Assembly: GCA_009778355.1 (NCBI GenBank)
Contig: WRJY01000233.1
Span: 1 to 8,069 of the forward strand
DNA from: Desulfovibrionaceae bacterium
GTDB lineage: Bacteria; Pseudomonadota; Gammaproteobacteria; Burkholderiales; Burkholderiaceae_C
Length of the DNA stretch: 8,069 bases
Direction of reading: 5' to 3'
Shown here: positions 6,546-8,069 of the stretch, piece by piece
Numbering within the stretch: the stretch's first letter is position 1
How the letters are laid out: the number at the start of each line of letters is the position of its first letter
The notes under the pieces: generated by a model
The model's input: the letters and a program-made list of their open reading frames with translations, nothing else
Databases searched by the model: none
Told to the model about the DNA's origin: nothing
Translations under genes and position numbers: made by a program

Positions 6546-6574
6546 ATTGTACACCCGTTTAATTTTGCTTGCAA
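6546..6574 (-). promoter_or_regulatory. Sigma70-like promoter of the toxin-antitoxin operon
   Basis: On the minus strand the -35 box is TTGCAA (6569-6574, 4 of 6 consensus bases), followed by a 17-base spacer and the -10 box TACAAT (6546-6551, 5 of 6). Seven bases past the -10 box is the A of the toxin ATG (6539), so the predicted transcript is leaderless. An 8-base palindrome CTTGCAAG (6568-6575) covers the -35 box, and TTTAATT occurs twice as a direct repeat (6542-6548 and 6558-6564, 16 bases apart). These are candidate operator elements for the antitoxin. It is the most AT-rich stretch of the window. Confidence 0.75.
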
Positions 6575-6584
6575 GGGTCTGCAA

Positions 6585-6630
6585 GGCCAGATGGCGGGTA
6601 ACACAACGGTAGGGGAGATTTACTGATGGA
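6585..6630 (+). repeat. Direct repeat copy B: diverged gene P 3' end with the functional Q start
   Basis: This 46-base segment matches 5881-5926 at 36 positions without gaps. In its sense frame it reads GQMAGNTTVGEIY then TGA, an orphan gpP C-terminus not attached to any terminase gene. The TGA (6624-6626) overlaps the ATG of Q exactly as the native P stop overlaps its vestigial ATG. It also carries the AGGGGAG ribosome binding site of Q (6611-6617). Confidence 0.85.
6611..6617 (+). promoter_or_regulatory. Ribosome binding site of the portal gene, inside repeat copy B
   Basis: AGGGGAG lies eight bases before the Q ATG at 6626. The equivalent bases in copy A (5907-5913) contain only TGGAG, so the duplicated copy has the better site. 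It would let Q be translated although separated from P. Confidence 0.65.
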
Positions 6631-7669
6631 CAAGGATCAAGCCGCGCCAGCGCCGCGCGTGGAGGCATTCAGCTTTGGCGACCCGCAGCCGGTGCTGGAC
6701 AGCCGCGAGGTGTTGGACTACGTGGAATGCTGGTTCAATGGCCGCTGGTACGAAACGCCGATTCCGTTCGACGTGCTATCACGCTGCCTTCGCGCCAACG
6801 CCCAGCACGGCAGCGCGGCGTTTTTCAAGCGCAACATGCTGGCCGGCACGTTCGTGCCCAGCGCGCGTTTGAGCCGCGAGGCGTTCAACGCCTTCGCGCT
6901 GGACTTCATCGTGTTCGGCAATGCCTACCTTGAGCGCGTGCCCTCGCGCACCGGCAAGACGCTGGCGCTCAAGCACACGCTGGCCAAGTTCACGCGGCGC
7001 GGGCAAGACCTGGACCGTTACTACTCCATTCGCGGCTGGATGGAGGAGCACGAATTCGCCAAGGGCAGCGTGTTCCACCTGCGGCATGAGGATGTCAATC
7101 AGGAGGTCTATGGCCTGCCCGAATACCTGGGCGCGCTGCAATCGGCGCTGCTCAATGAAAGCGCCACGCTGTTTCGCCGCCGCTACTACAACAACGGCAG
7201 CCACGCCGGCTTCATCCTGTACCTGACCGACCCGGCGCAGCAACAGGGCGACGTGGACGCGCTGCGCGAGGCGCTCAAATCGGCCAAGGGGCCGGGCAAT
7301 TTCCGCAACCTGTTCCTGTATTCGCCGGGCGGCAAGAAAGACGGGCTGACGCTGATTCCGGTGGGCGAGGTGGCGGCCAAGGACGATTTTCTGAACATCA
7401 AGTCCCTCAGCCGCGACGACGTGCTGTCCGCGCACCGCGTGCCCCCGCAACTGCTGGGCATCGTGCCCAACAACACCGGCGGCTTTGGCAGCGTGCGCGA
7501 GGCCGCGCAGGTGTTCTTCGTCAACGAGATCGAGCCGTTGCAGCGGCGGATGCTGGCGCTCAACGACTGGCTGGGCGAGCAGGCCATCGCCTTCGGCCCC
7601 TACCAGTTGCCGCCGCCGGCCAATGCCGCCAGCAGCGGCCTGCCGACGGCTGTTGTCGGCAGCATGTAA
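6626..7669 (+). CDS. Q: P2-like portal protein (gpQ)
   Basis: Encodes 347 residues (P2 gpQ about 344). It forms the dodecameric ring at the unique capsid vertex through which DNA enters and to which the tail attaches. Family-like segments: VECWFNGRWYETPIPFDVLSR near the N-terminus, FKRNMLAGTFVPS, LDFIVFGNAYLERVPSRTGK, VFHLRHEDVNQEVYGLPEYLG, FRRRYYNNGSHAGFILYLTD, DFLNIKSLSRDDVLSAHRVPPQLLGI, and the conserved NNTGGFGSV ahead of a C-terminal EIEPLQRRM helix. The ATG at 6626 overlaps the TGA of the orphan P-terminus copy and is supported by AGGGGAG eight bases upstream. In P2, Q and P share an operon; here a 704-base insert with opposed genes separates them, so late transcription from the P promoter must pass through it. 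The gene is intact. Confidence 0.97.
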   Translation: MDKDQAAPAPRVEAFSFGDPQPVLDSREVLDYVECWFNGRWYETPIPFDVLSRCLRANAQHGSAAFFKRNMLAGTFVPSARLSREAFNAFALDFIVFGNAYLERVPSRTGKTLALKHTLAKFTRRGQDLDRYYSIRGWMEEHEFAKGSVFHLRHEDVNQEVYGLPEYLGALQSALLNESATLFRRRYYNNGSHAGFILYLTDPAQQQGDVDALREALKSAKGPGNFRNLFLYSPGGKKDGLTLIPVGEVAAKDDFLNIKSLSRDDVLSAHRVPPQLLGIVPNNTGGFGSVREAAQVFFVNEIEPLQRRMLALNDWLGEQAIAFGPYQLPPPANAASSGLPTAVVGSM

Positions 7670-7690
7670 AAAGGCCCCGCCAGGGGCCTT
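7668..7690 (-). terminator. Intrinsic terminator between Q and the converging small genes
   Basis: Perfect 8-base arms AAGGCCCC (7671-7678) and GGGGCCTT (7683-7690) with a 4-base loop. Read on the minus strand the stem is followed by a run of T (complement of 7668-7672), so it is a standard stop for the converging small genes. For the plus-strand Q transcript the bases after the stem are GTATACC, so termination in that direction would be weaker. Confidence 0.85.
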
Positions 7691-7724
7691 GTATACCTAC
7701 TCAAACAAGGAACAGGCGGCGCGC

Positions 7725-7919
7725 TTACAGCCGCATGTCGTTGAGGTCGCAACTGGCCTGAGCCAGTTTTTCCTTGGACGGCTCCAGCAGCGCCAGCATG
7801 GAGCCGCAAAACACCTTCTCGGCGTTGGCCTTGAGCAGCAACTCGCACAGCGCGTCCAGCGTGCAGGCGACGTCTTGAACCATTTGGCGCAGTTCCGGCA
7901 GCGGGCGCAACTCTCTCAT
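7725..7919 (-). CDS. Small helical phage protein of unknown function
   Basis: Encodes 64 residues. I do not recognise the family with confidence. It looks mainly helical and contains LDALCELLLKANAEK, MLALLEPSKEKLAQA and the ending LNDMRL, with three cysteines; there is no signal peptide, membrane segment or DNA-binding motif I can name. The start is well supported: a GGAGG Shine-Dalgarno (7926-7930) lies six bases upstream, and its ATG overlaps the stop of the preceding gene (ATGA at 7916-7919), implying translational coupling. An intrinsic terminator follows. By P2 synteny this is where the distal end of the early/replication operon converges on Q, so it is probably an early-operon accessory gene (inference). 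Confidence 0.75.
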   Translation of the reverse strand: MRELRPLPELRQMVQDVACTLDALCELLLKANAEKVFCGSMLALLEPSKEKLAQASCDLNDMRL

Positions 7920-8069
7920 GCGGCGCCTCCTTCCTGGCTGACGGTCAGCAGCAGCGGCGCGTCAGCGCCAAGCAACTGCGCGGCGCTTGAGGTCGGCCAG
8001 CCAACCGTGTTGTTGATGAACTTCAGTTGCCGGTACAGGTGGCAGCGTTTTTGCGGGTCTTCCTCCTTT
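7916..8069 (-). CDS. C-terminal part of an unidentified small phage protein, cut by the window edge
   Basis: The minus frame is open from the window edge to a TGA at 7916-7918, giving about 50 residues that end GADAPLLLTVSQEGGAA; upstream parts read RCHLYRQLKFINNTVG and WPTSSAAQLLG. No ATG or GTG start occurs within the window, so the 5' end lies beyond 8069. Evidence that it is coding: its stop overlaps the next gene's ATG (ATGA), and its last codons contain that gene's GGAGG ribosome binding site, a normal phage early-operon arrangement. I do not recognise the family. Confidence 0.55.
   Translation of the reverse strand, partial: KEEDPQKRCHLYRQLKFINNTVGWPTSSAAQLLGADAPLLLTVSQEGGAA
7926..7930 (-). 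promoter_or_regulatory. Ribosome binding site of the 64-residue small gene
   Basis: GGAGG on the minus strand, six bases before the ATG at 7919 and inside the end of the upstream frame. It decides the start of the small gene. Confidence 0.7.

Noticed and set aside
5919..6626. 235-residue plus-strand protein across the toxin-antitoxin cassette
   Set aside because: Rejected as a functional product: it is antisense to two recognised genes and resembles no family I know. The way its ends overlap P and Q is kept as a finding about coupling.
7365..7380. GGCGAGGTGGCGG inside gene Q, resembling the start of the P2 cos core
   Set aside because: It encodes a normal stretch of portal protein (GEVAA), has mismatches and lacks the rest of the core; a chance match.
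7700..7716. AACAAGGAAC shared with the leader of the sheath gene (around 1269-1280, minus strand)
   Set aside because: A ten-base match in 8 kb on two strands is expected by chance, and part of it is simply a ribosome binding site in one copy.
1..8069. CRISPR arrays, tRNA genes, insertion sequences, integrase or attachment sites
   Set aside because: No regularly spaced repeats, tRNA-like cloverleaf, transposase or integrase frame is visible in the window.

Overview
The window is the head-gene module of a P2-like (Peduovirus-type) prophage in a high-GC betaproteobacterium. The host is most likely a member of the Comamonadaceae (Acidovorax/Delftia/Alicycliphilus-like). The P2 assignment rests on recognisable relatives of P2 gpFI, gpM, gpN, gpO, gpP and gpQ and on the P2 pattern of divergent transcription between O and P. 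The host guess rests on GC-rich codon use and on an 80-base GC-rich intergenic element at the left edge that resembles a repeat common in Comamonadaceae genomes. The host guess comes from memory, not from a search.

Layout, left to right. Positions 1-83 hold the GC-rich intergenic element. A minus-strand block runs from 3968 down to 84: capsid scaffold/protease (O), major capsid protein (N), small terminase/endonuclease subunit (M), then, after a 113-base gap with a strong hairpin, the tail sheath (FI). In P2 a dozen or more genes (L, X, Y, K, lysis, R, S, V, W, J, I, H, G) lie between M and FI; none is here, and no tube gene (FII) follows FI inside the window. Positions 3969-4137 form the divergent O/P control region, which contains a perfect 7-base dyad. 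The large terminase subunit (P) and the portal (Q) read rightwards.

Between P and Q sits a minus-strand toxin-antitoxin cassette: a RelE/HigB-like toxin overlapping by 8 bases a BrnA-type antitoxin. It is bracketed by two diverged copies (46 bases, 36 identical) of the P stop/Q start junction, so the cassette appears to have entered with, or created, a duplication of the gene-P 3' end. The toxin has a good sigma70-like promoter that would give a leaderless mRNA, whereas the antitoxin has a strong Shine-Dalgarno sequence.

After Q comes an intrinsic terminator oriented for minus-strand transcripts. Two small minus-strand genes follow, coupled by an ATGA overlap; one is cut by the window edge. 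By analogy with P2 they are probably the distal end of the early operon, converging on Q.

How the parts work together: Q forms the portal, O scaffolds and matures the N shell, and M and P cut and pump DNA into it. FI is the contractile sheath of the tail. The toxin-antitoxin pair is an accessory (moron) cassette, probably acting in prophage maintenance or defence. The M-FI junction and the lack of a recognisable cos site beside Q raise the possibility that the prophage is rearranged or defective.
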